A stretch of 64,000 nt of DNA from Bartonella clarridgeiae ATCC 51734 (GTDB lineage: Bacteria; Pseudomonadota; Alphaproteobacteria; Rhizobiales; Rhizobiaceae), in contig NZ_JADC01000009.1 in NCBI RefSeq assembly GCF_000518185.1, positions 1-64,000 of the forward strand, given 5' to 3'. Positions 43,820 through 51,512 of this stretch are shown one piece after another. Under the pieces are notes generated by a model. That model had not been told where the DNA came from, searched no databases, and saw only the letters and a program-made list of their open reading frames with translations. Made by a program: the position numbers and the translations under genes. Within the stretch, counting starts at the first letter, position 1. The number at the start of each line of letters is the position of its first letter.

Positions 43820-44821
43820 TTATGCTTTTACTTCAAAAAGTTCTTCTGGTTTGAAATGGTAAATCGTTGAGCAAAATTCACATGTGACAGAAGTTTGTTG
43901 GTTTTCTATTGTTTGAGTGCGTTCTTCAACAGAAAAATTTTTTAATATTTGTTTGATTTTTTTTCGTGAGCAAGAACACTGATCTATAATAGAAGAGGTT
44001 TGAAAAACTTTTACATCTTTTTCATGAAAAAGGCGGAAAAGTAATCGTTCAGTGCTAACCTGAGGATCTGTAAGTTCTGTACTGTCAATAGTTGCAGTGA
44101 GAGCTTTAACTTCTTGCCATTGGTTTTCGAGTTGGATACAGGTTTTGGTTTTCTCTGATTTTGTATTTGTTTGATATGGTACATGATCAGGAGAGGCCTG
44201 GGGTAAGAGCTGAGTCAAAAATCCTCCTGCCCGCCAGCTTTTTTGTATTTTTCCCTTTTGATCAAGGTTAATTAACATGGAAACTGCCAAACGGAGATCA
44301 GTAGGAATTTGTTCTGATTGATTAAAATAGGTACGGGAAACTTCTTGAAAATTTGATCCATCTAAGGCAACTATTCCTTGATAGCGCTGTGTATAGGGGC
44401 CTTGGTCAATAGTGAAAGCTAAAGTTCCTTTTCCAAGAAGAATTTCTGAAGATGTTTGATCATTAGCTGTGGCCTGTTTTAATCTTTCTTTATCAAAACG
44501 GGCATAACCACGCAAATTGGAGGGAGGAACAAAGTCACATACCAACATATTAACTGGTCCATCAGAATGAGTTTGTAAAATAAATTTTCCCTCAAATTTC
44601 AATGATGTTCCAAGTAAAACAGTTACGACTAAAGCCTCTGCTAGGAGATGAGAAACGGGATCAGGATATTGATGCCTTGTGAGAATGGAATTTAAGCTTT
44701 CTCCAAGTTTTACAGCGCGTCCACGAATATCAAGTTCTTCAACTTGAAAGGGAACAACGGTATCATCTCTATTTTGATAAAAATTATTTAAATAGATTTG
44801 ATCTTTAGATTCTTTGTTCAT
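43820..44821 (-). CDS. hslO: 33 kDa redox-regulated chaperonin Hsp33
   Basis: Hsp33 is a cytosolic holdase switched on by oxidative unfolding. The product is 333 residues from MNKESKDQIYLNNFY. The N-terminal substrate-binding domain shows ILTRHQYPDPVSHLLAEAL and LQTHSDGPVNMLVCDF. The C-terminal zinc/redox switch has the CSCSRKK pair and the later CEFC pair, giving the four cysteines of the CxC...CxxC site. The frame is open upstream to 44887 but overlaps argF. It lies 35 bases after argF in an argD-argF-hslO operon, an order seen in other Rhizobiales. Confidence 0.95.
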   Translation of the reverse strand: MNKESKDQIYLNNFYQNRDDTVVPFQVEELDIRGRAVKLGESLNSILTRHQYPDPVSHLLAEALVVTVLLGTSLKFEGKFILQTHSDGPVNMLVCDFVPPSNLRGYARFDKERLKQATANDQTSSEILLGKGTLAFTIDQGPYTQRYQGIVALDGSNFQEVSRTYFNQSEQIPTDLRLAVSMLINLDQKGKIQKSWRAGGFLTQLLPQASPDHVPYQTNTKSEKTKTCIQLENQWQEVKALTATIDSTELTDPQVSTERLLFRLFHEKDVKVFQTSSIIDQCSCSRKKIKQILKNFSVEERTQTIENQQTSVTCEFCSTIYHFKPEELFEVKA

Positions 44822-44856
44822 ATTTCCTGCTTTTTGATAGTTTGTGTCATAAATTA

Positions 44857-45789
44857 TCAGATTAAGAAGAATGCATCTTGTAAACACCAGGAAAGGATTG
44901 CTTTTTGGGCATGTAGGCGATTTTCAGCTTCATCAAAAACGACAGAATTTGGTCCATCGATTACCGCATCTACAACTTCTTCACCACGATGGGCGGGCAG
45001 GCAATGCATGAAAAGAGCATCAGGTTTAGCATATGCCATTAAAGCTTCATTGACTTGATAAGGTTGAAAAATAGAACGACCACGCGCACGAAATTCTTGT
45101 CCCATAGAGACCCATGTGTCGGTGATAATACAATCGACATTCTCAGCGGCTTTTTGAGGATTTTGGGTAAGCATAATATGTGCTCCTCGTTCCCGTGCCC
45201 AGTTTACATATTTTTCTTGGGGTTCACTTCCTTGTGGGGTAGCAATGTGCAGATGAAAATTAAAAATAGCTGTTGCTTCGATTAAGGAATGAAGAACATT
45301 ATTGCCGTCTCCCATCCAAGCAAAGGTTTTTCCAACAATAGGTCCACGGTGTTCTTCATAGGTAAGGATATCTGCTAAAATTTGGCAAGGATGTGTGTCG
45401 TCTGTAAGAGCATTAATGATAGGAATTTGCGCATATTGTGCCAATTCGAGCATCCGATGATGTGCTGTAGTCCGTAGTATTATAATCTCTACAAAACGTG
45501 ATAATACGCGCGCTGTATCAGCGATTGTTTCACTATTACCAAGCTGCATTTCAGATCCCGTTAACATGATTGTTTCTCCACCAAGTTGACGCATGCCAAG
45601 ATCAAATGAAACTCGGGTTCGTGTAGAGGGTTTTTCAAAAATCATTGCTAGTGTTTTACCAGCAAAAGGTTTTGAACTTTCCCCTGCTTTAAAGGCGGTT
45701 TTAAGTATTTTTGCGTAATCGATAAGAGCGCGTGCTTGTTGTGGAGTCAAAATAGATATGTCGGTAAAGTGGCGAAGGGCATTTGTCAT
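44857..45789 (-). CDS. argF: Ornithine carbamoyltransferase
   Basis: ArgF joins carbamoyl phosphate to ornithine to make citrulline in arginine synthesis. The 310-residue product starts at [15 protein letters not shown]. It has the carbamoyl-phosphate motif [12 protein letters not shown], the HPCQILADI motif and the ornithine-site [11 protein letters not shown] motif, all intact. An upstream extension of the frame overlaps argD and is not conserved. The gap to argD is four bases, so the two are co-transcribed. The presence of argD and argF suggests arginine synthesis or ornithine use, although other steps are not in this window. Confidence 0.96.
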   Translation of the reverse strand: MTNALRHFTDISILTPQQARALIDYAKILKTAFKAGESSKPFAGKTLAMIFEKPSTRTRVSFDLGMRQLGGETIMLTGSEMQLGNSETIADTARVLSRFVEIIILRTTAHHRMLELAQYAQIPIINALTDDTHPCQILADILTYEEHRGPIVGKTFAWMGDGNNVLHSLIEATAIFNFHLHIATPQGSEPQEKYVNWARERGAHIMLTQNPQKAAENVDCIITDTWVSMGQEFRARGRSIFQPYQVNEALMAYAKPDALFMHCLPAHRGEEVVDAVIDGPNSVVFDEAENRLHAQKAILSWCLQDAFFLI

Positions 45790-45793
45790 ATTA

Positions 45794-46999
45794 TTATACT
45801 TGTCTTTTTTTGTTTGTTTGCGAAAGATGAGCAATTGCTTTTTCAATACGACGCAAACCTTCATACATTTCTTCTTCAGTGATTATAAGGGGAGGCAATA
45901 AGCGAACGATATTATGACCAGCCCCAACACTTAAAATACGTTCGTTATCCAATGCAGTGATGACCTCATTTTTAGGGATAACACATTGCATGCCCATCAT
46001 AAGGCCTATACCTTGAATTGCACAGATAATATCAGGATAAGTGTTAAAAATATTTAGAAGTCCTTGTTTTAGCTTACTACTCATATGTTGGACATGATCA
46101 AGAAAACCGGGTTCTAAGAGAATATCAAGAACATTATTGCTTACAGCTATGCCAAGAAGATTGCCTCCAAAGGTCGTACCGTGCGTTCCTGGTGTCATGC
46201 TTTTTGCCGCTTTTTCTGTTGCAAGGCAAGCCCCTAATGGAAAACCACCACCCAATCCCTTTGCAAGAGTGAGGATATCAGGTGTGATATCATGCCATTC
46301 ATATGCAAAAAGTTTTCCTGTGCGTCCGATGCCGGTTTGAACTTCATCTAAAATCAATAATAGTTGGTTTTCATCACATAATTTGCGTAGCAGTTTTAAA
46401 GTTTCATACGGGACTGTTCGTAATCCTCCTTCTCCTTGAATCGGTTCAATAAGGATAGCTGCAGTGTTTTTATTGATAGCATTACGTAAAGCTTTTTCAT
46501 CATCAAAGGGCACTTGAATAAAGCCACAAACTTTTGGGCCAAAACCTTCAAGATATTTTTTTTGCCCGCTAGCAGCAATTGTTGCAAGTGTACGACCATG
46601 AAATGCACCTTCAAAAGTAATGATTTCGAATCGTGTTGGTTGACCCGATGTATAATGATAGCGGCGAGCAGTTTTGAATGCGCATTCCAATGCTTCAGCA
46701 CCAGAATTACAGAAAAAAACTTTATCAGCAAAACTATTGGCACAAAGACGCGTAGCAAGTGATTCTTGTTCAGGTGATTCAAAAAGATTAGAAACGTGCC
46801 AAAGTTTTTCAGCTTGTGTTTTAATAGCATCAACGAGCTTTGGGTGTGTGTATCCTAGAACATTGACAGCAATGCCAGATGTAAAATCAAGATAACTTTC
46901 TCCTTTATCAGATATAAGCCATACACCCTTTCCTTGTGTAAAATGCAAGTTGCGTCGAGAAAAATTGTTGTAAAGTGATTGTGGAAGGGTAGTCTTCAT
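45794..46999 (-). CDS. argD: Acetylornithine/succinyldiaminopimelate aminotransferase
   Basis: A PLP-dependent class III aminotransferase that converts N-acetylglutamate semialdehyde to acetylornithine; it commonly also serves the DapC step of lysine synthesis, which would connect it with dapD. The 401-residue product carries [45 protein letters not shown] (PLP-ring Asp) and [14 protein letters not shown] with the Schiff-base lysine. The remaining conserved [12 protein letters not shown] loop is also present. It is the first gene of argD-argF-hslO and divergent from gcrA. Confidence 0.95.
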   Translation of the reverse strand: MKTTLPQSLYNNFSRRNLHFTQGKGVWLISDKGESYLDFTSGIAVNVLGYTHPKLVDAIKTQAEKLWHVSNLFESPEQESLATRLCANSFADKVFFCNSGAEALECAFKTARRYHYTSGQPTRFEIITFEGAFHGRTLATIAASGQKKYLEGFGPKVCGFIQVPFDDEKALRNAINKNTAAILIEPIQGEGGLRTVPYETLKLLRKLCDENQLLLILDEVQTGIGRTGKLFAYEWHDITPDILTLAKGLGGGFPLGACLATEKAAKSMTPGTHGTTFGGNLLGIAVSNNVLDILLEPGFLDHVQHMSSKLKQGLLNIFNTYPDIICAIQGIGLMMGMQCVIPKNEVITALDNERILSVGAGHNIVRLLPPLIITEEEMYEGLRRIEKAIAHLSQTNKKRQV

Positions 47000-47420
47000 T
47001 ATGAACTCTTGATTTTAAATACTGCAATACGACATACGAAAGTTATGCTGTGTTTATTAACACATTGATAATCTACTTTATTATAATAAACTATCGTGCT
47101 AATTGATAAAAAATCAATTAAGGTTTCGAAAAGATATGTTTAGGTAAAAAAATCAGAGTTAAAATAAAAATTTTTTCTATGATTTGTTTGCAAGTTGGGG
47201 AAAATATTTTAAAAGAACATGATCAAGACATAATGACTCTTGTTATGGAGTCAGTGCATATTATAGTAAGCGAAATTGTGTTTCTATTTATAAATTCCGT
47301 GATTTGGGTAAAGTATTATGCATTTTGTTAGGTTGAGTTTTTAAGCTGTTCAAATATGATTAAGATATTTGAAGATGCAGTTAAGACTTTTCAGTAAGAT
47401 AATTGGAATGGAGTTCTAGT
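47000..47420. other. Divergent intergenic region argD-gcrA
   Basis: About 420 bases, AT-rich, must contain both promoters. A GANTC site (GAGTC) lies near 47250 upstream of gcrA, of interest because GcrA activity depends on CcrM methylation of GANTC, but such sites are expected by chance. No hairpin or coding remnant was recognised. Confidence 0.45.
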
Positions 47421-47954
47421 ATGGGATGGACATGTGAGCGCGTTGAACTTCTTAAGAAGCTTTGGGGTGAAGGTTTGAGTGCAAGTCAAATTGCAGCTCA
47501 GTTGGGTGGAGTCAGCAGAAATGCTGTGATTGGTAAGGTACATCGGTTAAAATTATCAGGACGGGGTAAAACAACGCAAGTAGTGTCACGTGTACAAAAA
47601 GTTTTAACAGGTGTTAATGCATCAGCGCCGCGGATGCGTCGTGCGACATCATCGATTTTACAAGATAATGGTTCTTCTTGCGATTCTGAAGTAACAAATT
47701 TAAGAATAGAGTCTGTCATTGAGAATGTGACAGAAGCGAGCATACCTGAAAAATCAAATGTAGTTATTCCTATGTCACGTAATCTTAATCTTTTACAATT
47801 AAATGAAAATACATGTAGATGGCCTGTTGGGGATCCTCTATCATCGAGCTTTCATTTTTGTGGTGCTGATTCTAGCGAAAATAGTCCTTATTGTGATTTT
47901 CATGCTAAAATAGCGTTTCAACCATTATCAGAAAGACGGAGATTAAGAGTATGA
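47421..47954 (+). CDS. gcrA: Cell-cycle regulator GcrA
   Basis: GcrA is an alphaproteobacterial sigma-70 cofactor that activates promoters carrying methylated GANTC sites and controls division and replication genes together with CtrA, DnaA and CcrM. The 177-residue product starts MGWTCERVELLKKLWGEG and has the N-terminal helix-turn-helix-like DNA-binding domain with SASQIAAQLGGVSRNAVIGKVHRL, a variable linker, and a C-terminal sigma-binding region with NTCRWPVGDP and CDFHAKIAF. The frame is open upstream to a TTG at 47403, but the ATG at 47421 is the family start. Confidence 0.95.
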   Translation: MGWTCERVELLKKLWGEGLSASQIAAQLGGVSRNAVIGKVHRLKLSGRGKTTQVVSRVQKVLTGVNASAPRMRRATSSILQDNGSSCDSEVTNLRIESVIENVTEASIPEKSNVVIPMSRNLNLLQLNENTCRWPVGDPLSSSFHFCGADSSENSPYCDFHAKIAFQPLSERRRLRV

Positions 47955-48263
47955 TATGTACAAATAGTCAACTCTTTTGATATTTTGAGTATTAATTTAG
48001 CCTATAGCAATTATTTTGTTGAGAAAACAGTTATTATTTACACTAAACTTAAAAAATAAAGTGTGGTAAGAATAAGTTTCTACTTCTAGTAGATATTGAT
48101 TTTTCACTTAAACTTTATTTTCAGATATTTATTAGTACCAGTTAATATAAATTGAGACAGTTATTAATCTTTTACTGTTGCACTGTAATCTTTTCACTCA
48201 TTTCAGTAGTGTATTTTGTTATTAAAAATTGAGTGAGTCACGATTTTACTTCGATTTTCCTAT
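47955..48263. other. Convergent intergenic region gcrA-ccmG
   Basis: About 310 bases between two converging genes. Only short imperfect inverted repeats are visible (for example ACACT...AGTGT near 48040-48064), without a convincing T-run. No gene seen. Confidence 0.4.
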
Positions 48264-48896
48264 TTATGTGTTATGAGTTGTTATGGTTAAATTACTTTTA
48301 ACATGAATGTAATCTGTAATTATAGCTTTTTCGATTTTTGGCAGGATTTCTTTCTGATAAATTTGCCACGTTAGAGGGCCAGTATGTTTTCCGATGATGA
48401 TACTATCTTTATTTAAGATAAAGGTTTCTGGTGGTCCATATATGCCCCAATTAATAGCTGTAAGACCTAAAGCATCAAAACCAATTAATTTAAAAGGGTT
48501 GCCAAAATTGTTTAAAAAACGTTGGGCATTATCTTGGTTATCTTTATAATTAATTCCGATAAGATCAAAACGCTTATCTTTTGCGATTTCTATAAGAATT
48601 GGGTGTTCTGCACGACAGGGTAAGCACCAGGATCCCCAAAAATTAATCAATGTTACGCGTCCTTTAAGCTGCTCTGAATTAAAATAGTCTTTACTATTTA
48701 GCAAGGGAATCCGGGTTTGAGGAGCGAATTTTCCAACTAATGCGTTTGAGATGAAAGAAATATTATGGGAATGTTTGTTTTCTATAGATTTAAAGAAAAA
48801 TATAATCAGAAGGAGAAAAAGAAAAAATGGGCACAAAAAGCTTAATAAGACAGGCAAAGATATGTTTTTTTTAGGTCTGAGAGGAATGATTTTCAT
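48264..48896 (-). CDS. ccmG: Cytochrome c maturation thioredoxin CcmG/DsbE
   Basis: CcmG is a membrane-anchored periplasmic thioredoxin that reduces the haem-binding CxxCH cysteines of apocytochrome c. The 210-residue product has an N-terminal membrane anchor (about 14-35), the active site WCLPC (Cys91, Cys94) in INFWGSWCLPCRAEHP, and the WGIYGPPETFIL segment with its cis-proline. It overlaps ccmD by 26 bases and is the last gene of the visible ccmABCDG operon. CcmE, CcmF and CcmH, needed for a complete System I, are not in the window. Confidence 0.92.
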   Translation of the reverse strand: MKIIPLRPKKNISLPVLLSFLCPFFLFLLLIIFFFKSIENKHSHNISFISNALVGKFAPQTRIPLLNSKDYFNSEQLKGRVTLINFWGSWCLPCRAEHPILIEIAKDKRFDLIGINYKDNQDNAQRFLNNFGNPFKLIGFDALGLTAINWGIYGPPETFILNKDSIIIGKHTGPLTWQIYQKEILPKIEKAIITDYIHVKSNLTITTHNT

Positions 48897-49122
48897 TATA
48901 TTGTTTTTTCCAAATTGTGTCTTTTGTTTGAAGTTGTTTCAGAATTTTTTTCTGGCGCACACTTTTACGAAGGATGTATCCAATAAAACAAAATAAAACA
49001 CTTGCAGAGAGCATATAACTTAAAGCAACAATTTGCTCATGGTGGAGAGTTCCAAGAAAAAAATCAATTCGCTGGACAAAATTTCCAAAAGCTTCATTTT
49101 GAGTGTCATTTAGTTGGAGCAT
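48871..49122 (-). CDS. ccmD: Haem exporter protein CcmD
   Basis: CcmD is a small membrane protein that helps release holo-CcmE from the CcmABC complex. The frame encodes 83 residues with one hydrophobic helix (about 33-52) followed by a basic cytoplasmic tail (RKSVRQKKILKQLQ), as usual for the family; typical CcmD is 50-70 residues, so the N-terminal segment is somewhat long. It overlaps ccmC by 13 bases and ccmG by 26. Sequence similarity in this family is weak, so the call rests mainly on its place and topology. Confidence 0.75.
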   Translation of the reverse strand: MLQLNDTQNEAFGNFVQRIDFFLGTLHHEQIVALSYMLSASVLFCFIGYILRKSVRQKKILKQLQTKDTIWKKQYNENHSSQT

Positions 49123-49883
49123 GGCGAAAAATCCTGGTGTTGATGATGGGCTGCTTTAATTTGAAGTGTTTTAATATGACGATAGGTGATTTCATTTTGC
49201 ATAGTCATTAAATGTAATACAATAAACATGAAGGTAAAACAAAACGTCATCGTTATGAGAGGCCATAACATGGTACGATCAATGGTCATACCGCCTGCAC
49301 GTAAAAGTGATGCTGGTTGATGGAGTGTATTCCACCAATTGACGGAAAATTTTATAATGGGAATATTGACTAATCCAACTAATGTTAAAATTGCTGTAGC
49401 GTGTGCAGCTTTGATTTGGTTATCAAAAGAATAAGCAAGAGTAACAATGGCAAGATAAATAAAAAACAAAATTAAAACCGATGTCAATCTGGCATCCCAT
49501 ACCCACCATGTTCCCCAAGTAGGACGCCCCCAAAGTGCTCCTGTTATAAGTGCTAAAGCTGTAAAGATAGTCCCAATAGGGGCGCCGCATTTTAGTGCTA
49601 TGTCAGCAAGGCGATGGCTCCAGATTAGACTTCCTAATGCGGCAGCACTCATTATGATGTAACAAAAGGTAGATAACCAGGCAAACGGAACATGAATATA
49701 CATAATTTTGACAGTGATACCCTGTTGATAATCATTAGGAGAATACACAACCAAAATAAGACCTAAGATAAGAAGAAATAATGTTATACTGGTTAACCAA
49801 GGTAAAGCAGCACTACTTATTTCCATAAAGCGGGTTGGATTTTCGAGGGAAATCTTCGTTTTTTTTTGCGATAATTCATTCAT
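49110..49883 (-). CDS. ccmC: Haem exporter protein CcmC
   Basis: CcmC carries haem to the periplasmic chaperone CcmE. The 257-residue product has six transmembrane helices and the WWD-type haem-binding motif WGRPTWGTWWVWDARLTS. Conserved histidines flank it (HVPFAWLSTF and NWWNTLHQPAS). It lies 45 bases downstream of ccmB and overlaps ccmD. All visible features are normal for the family. Confidence 0.94.
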   Translation of the reverse strand: MNELSQKKTKISLENPTRFMEISSAALPWLTSITLFLLILGLILVVYSPNDYQQGITVKIMYIHVPFAWLSTFCYIIMSAAALGSLIWSHRLADIALKCGAPIGTIFTALALITGALWGRPTWGTWWVWDARLTSVLILFFIYLAIVTLAYSFDNQIKAAHATAILTLVGLVNIPIIKFSVNWWNTLHQPASLLRAGGMTIDRTMLWPLITMTFCFTFMFIVLHLMTMQNEITYRHIKTLQIKAAHHQHQDFSPCSN

Positions 49884-49928
49884 AAATTTATAATAGGCAG
49901 ATTTTTGCTTTGTAGCAATTATCTTTTG

Positions 49929-50594
49929 TTATTCTGATAAGTATTTGAGTGTTATAGCTGTTACGAAAGAACTGAAAATACCAAAAAAGATTGAAAAAGC
50001 GAACAGAAAAGCTAAAGCAGTAAGGAAAGAAATTTTTGATGTTATTGGAGCTGTGGCGGCTGTAACGCCAAAAATTATAATTGGAATTGTCCATGGCAAA
50101 ATAATAATAAAGATGAGCATTGTGTTATGCGCTAATGATGTTGCTAAAGCTGCTCCAATTGCACCAATGAAAATGAGAGCAGGTGTTCCAAATACAAGGG
50201 TTAGAATTGTTGTAAAAGTTATTATAGTATCTAAATGGAACATAAACGCTGCGATAGGGATGATAAAAATAAGGGGGAGCATAGTTCCTGCCCAATGAGC
50301 AAGGCATTTGATAAAGACAATGAATGTTAAGCTTTTCCTTTGACCAAAAAGAATAAGTTGATCAAGATTTCCATCATCGCGGTCGGTTTGAAAAAGTTTA
50401 TTAAGATTGAGTAGTCCTGCTAGAAGAGCGCTTAGCCATAATATGCCTGGCCCTATTCGTGTGAGAGTATCTGGATCTGTCCCGAGGGCAAAGGGGGTTA
50501 TTATAATGATGGCAATGAAAAACAAGGGCCCTGTTAATAAAGAAGTGTGTGATGCTAAAATTAATTTAAGGTCGCGCCAAAATAATGCTTTCAT
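49929..50594 (-). CDS. ccmB: Haem exporter ABC permease CcmB
   Basis: CcmB is the permease partner of the ATPase CcmA in the complex that releases haem-charged CcmE. The 221-residue product has six transmembrane segments and begins MKALFWRDLKLILASH, with the conserved LFQTDRDDGNLDQLIL motif near residue 70. It starts one base after the ccmA stop. The helices are rich in Ile, Phe and Thr; no motif is missing. Confidence 0.93.
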   Translation of the reverse strand: MKALFWRDLKLILASHTSLLTGPLFFIAIIIITPFALGTDPDTLTRIGPGILWLSALLAGLLNLNKLFQTDRDDGNLDQLILFGQRKSLTFIVFIKCLAHWAGTMLPLIFIIPIAAFMFHLDTIITFTTILTLVFGTPALIFIGAIGAALATSLAHNTMLIFIIILPWTIPIIIFGVTAATAPITSKISFLTALAFLFAFSIFFGIFSSFVTAITLKYLSE

Positions 50595-50595
50595 T

Positions 50596-51216
50596 TTATT
50601 TTTTCCTAAGGGGATAAAAATGCTCTAAGGCAATAACATGGTGTTCTTTTAGACCAAGAGGAATATGAGTTGCTGCAATAATCATCCCACCTTGATTGAG
50701 ATGACGCTGAAACAATTTAGCAAAAATCGTTTGAGCATAGTGATCAAGTCCAGATATTGGTTCGTCTAGAACCCAAATAGGGCGATAGGAGAGGAGAAGG
50801 CGAGCAATAGCTACACGTCTTTTTTGTCCAGTTGATAGAATATTAAAGGGTAAATGCGCGAGGTCAGAAAGACCAATATCTGCAAGAGCATCATGGGGAT
50901 AGTAGAAATGTTGTCCGTAAAATTCAGCCCAAAATTTTAGATTATCAATAACTGATAAGGAAGATTTCATGGCGTTTTGAGTGTTGAGATAGTGGCATGC
51001 GATTGCTAGAGGATATATTTTCCCCTTATCTTCTAACTTTAAATCGCCTTCAGTAGCTTTGAAAAGACCGACAATGATTCGCAATAATGTAGATTTTCCA
51101 ATACCATTTGGGCCTGTGATTGTCATGAGTTGTTGTGTAGATAAGGAAAAGGAAAGACCTTTAAATAAAGTTTTTTCATTTCTATGTACCGTTAGATTTT
51201 TACCCGATAACACCAT
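50596..51216 (-). CDS. ccmA: Haem exporter ATP-binding protein CcmA
   Basis: CcmA is the ATPase of the CcmABCD complex in cytochrome c maturation System I. The 206-residue product has Walker A GPNGIGKST, the Q-loop region, the degenerate signature STGQKRRVAIARLL (LSAGQ-type, as in other CcmA) and Walker B IWVLDEPISGLD. It is the first gene of the leftward ccmABCDG operon. Its start is separated from the divergent acnA by 296 bases that hold an ICE-like palindrome. Confidence 0.94.
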   Translation of the reverse strand: MVLSGKNLTVHRNEKTLFKGLSFSLSTQQLMTITGPNGIGKSTLLRIIVGLFKATEGDLKLEDKGKIYPLAIACHYLNTQNAMKSSLSVIDNLKFWAEFYGQHFYYPHDALADIGLSDLAHLPFNILSTGQKRRVAIARLLLSYRPIWVLDEPISGLDHYAQTIFAKLFQRHLNQGGMIIAATHIPLGLKEHHVIALEHFYPLRKK

Positions 51217-51297
51217 AATAATAACCTGTTATTCTATTATTTTTTTAGTTTTTATTGCATAATAAAATAAAAAAACACGTTTTTTATGAAATTGTAC

Positions 51298-51312
51298 CTA
51301 GAATAGTTCTAG
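51298..51312. promoter_or_regulatory. Perfect ICE-like (Irr) palindrome between ccmA and acnA
   Basis: CTAGAA-TAG-TTCTAG is a perfect 6+3+6 inverted repeat whose core TAGAA-N3-TTCTA matches the iron-control element bound by the haem-responsive regulator Irr in Rhizobiales (TTTAGAA-N3-TTCTAAA as I recall it). A second, overlapping pair with a 4-base spacer follows (51310-51323). It lies 82 bases from the ccmA start and 201 bases from acnA. Both gene sets use iron or haem, which supports the call. Confidence 0.6.
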
Positions 51313-51324
51313 AAATAGTTCTAT

Positions 51325-51512
51325 AAGGCACGTGTTACGCCAGCAGTCGGCTTCGAATGGGTTTAAAGCCATTCTCTGAATCTACCGATAAAAGGGCGGG
51401 GAATGAATAGCGGAAATAGTTTTACCCGCATTCAAGCTGTGACCTTGACCTGCAGTTTGCATTGTTCGTTCTGAGAAATGGGTTGGTTTGTAATACTTAA
51501 GGGTGAACAGTC
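51325..51512 (+). promoter_or_regulatory. GC-richer, structured acnA leader region
   Basis: Compared with the flanks, this stretch is visibly richer in G and C. It contains a hairpin GAATGG/CCATTC (51355-51374) and a GCGGG/CCCGC pair (about 51396-51429). It could be a long 5' leader of acnA or a small RNA gene; no intrinsic terminator was seen inside it. Confidence 0.35.
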
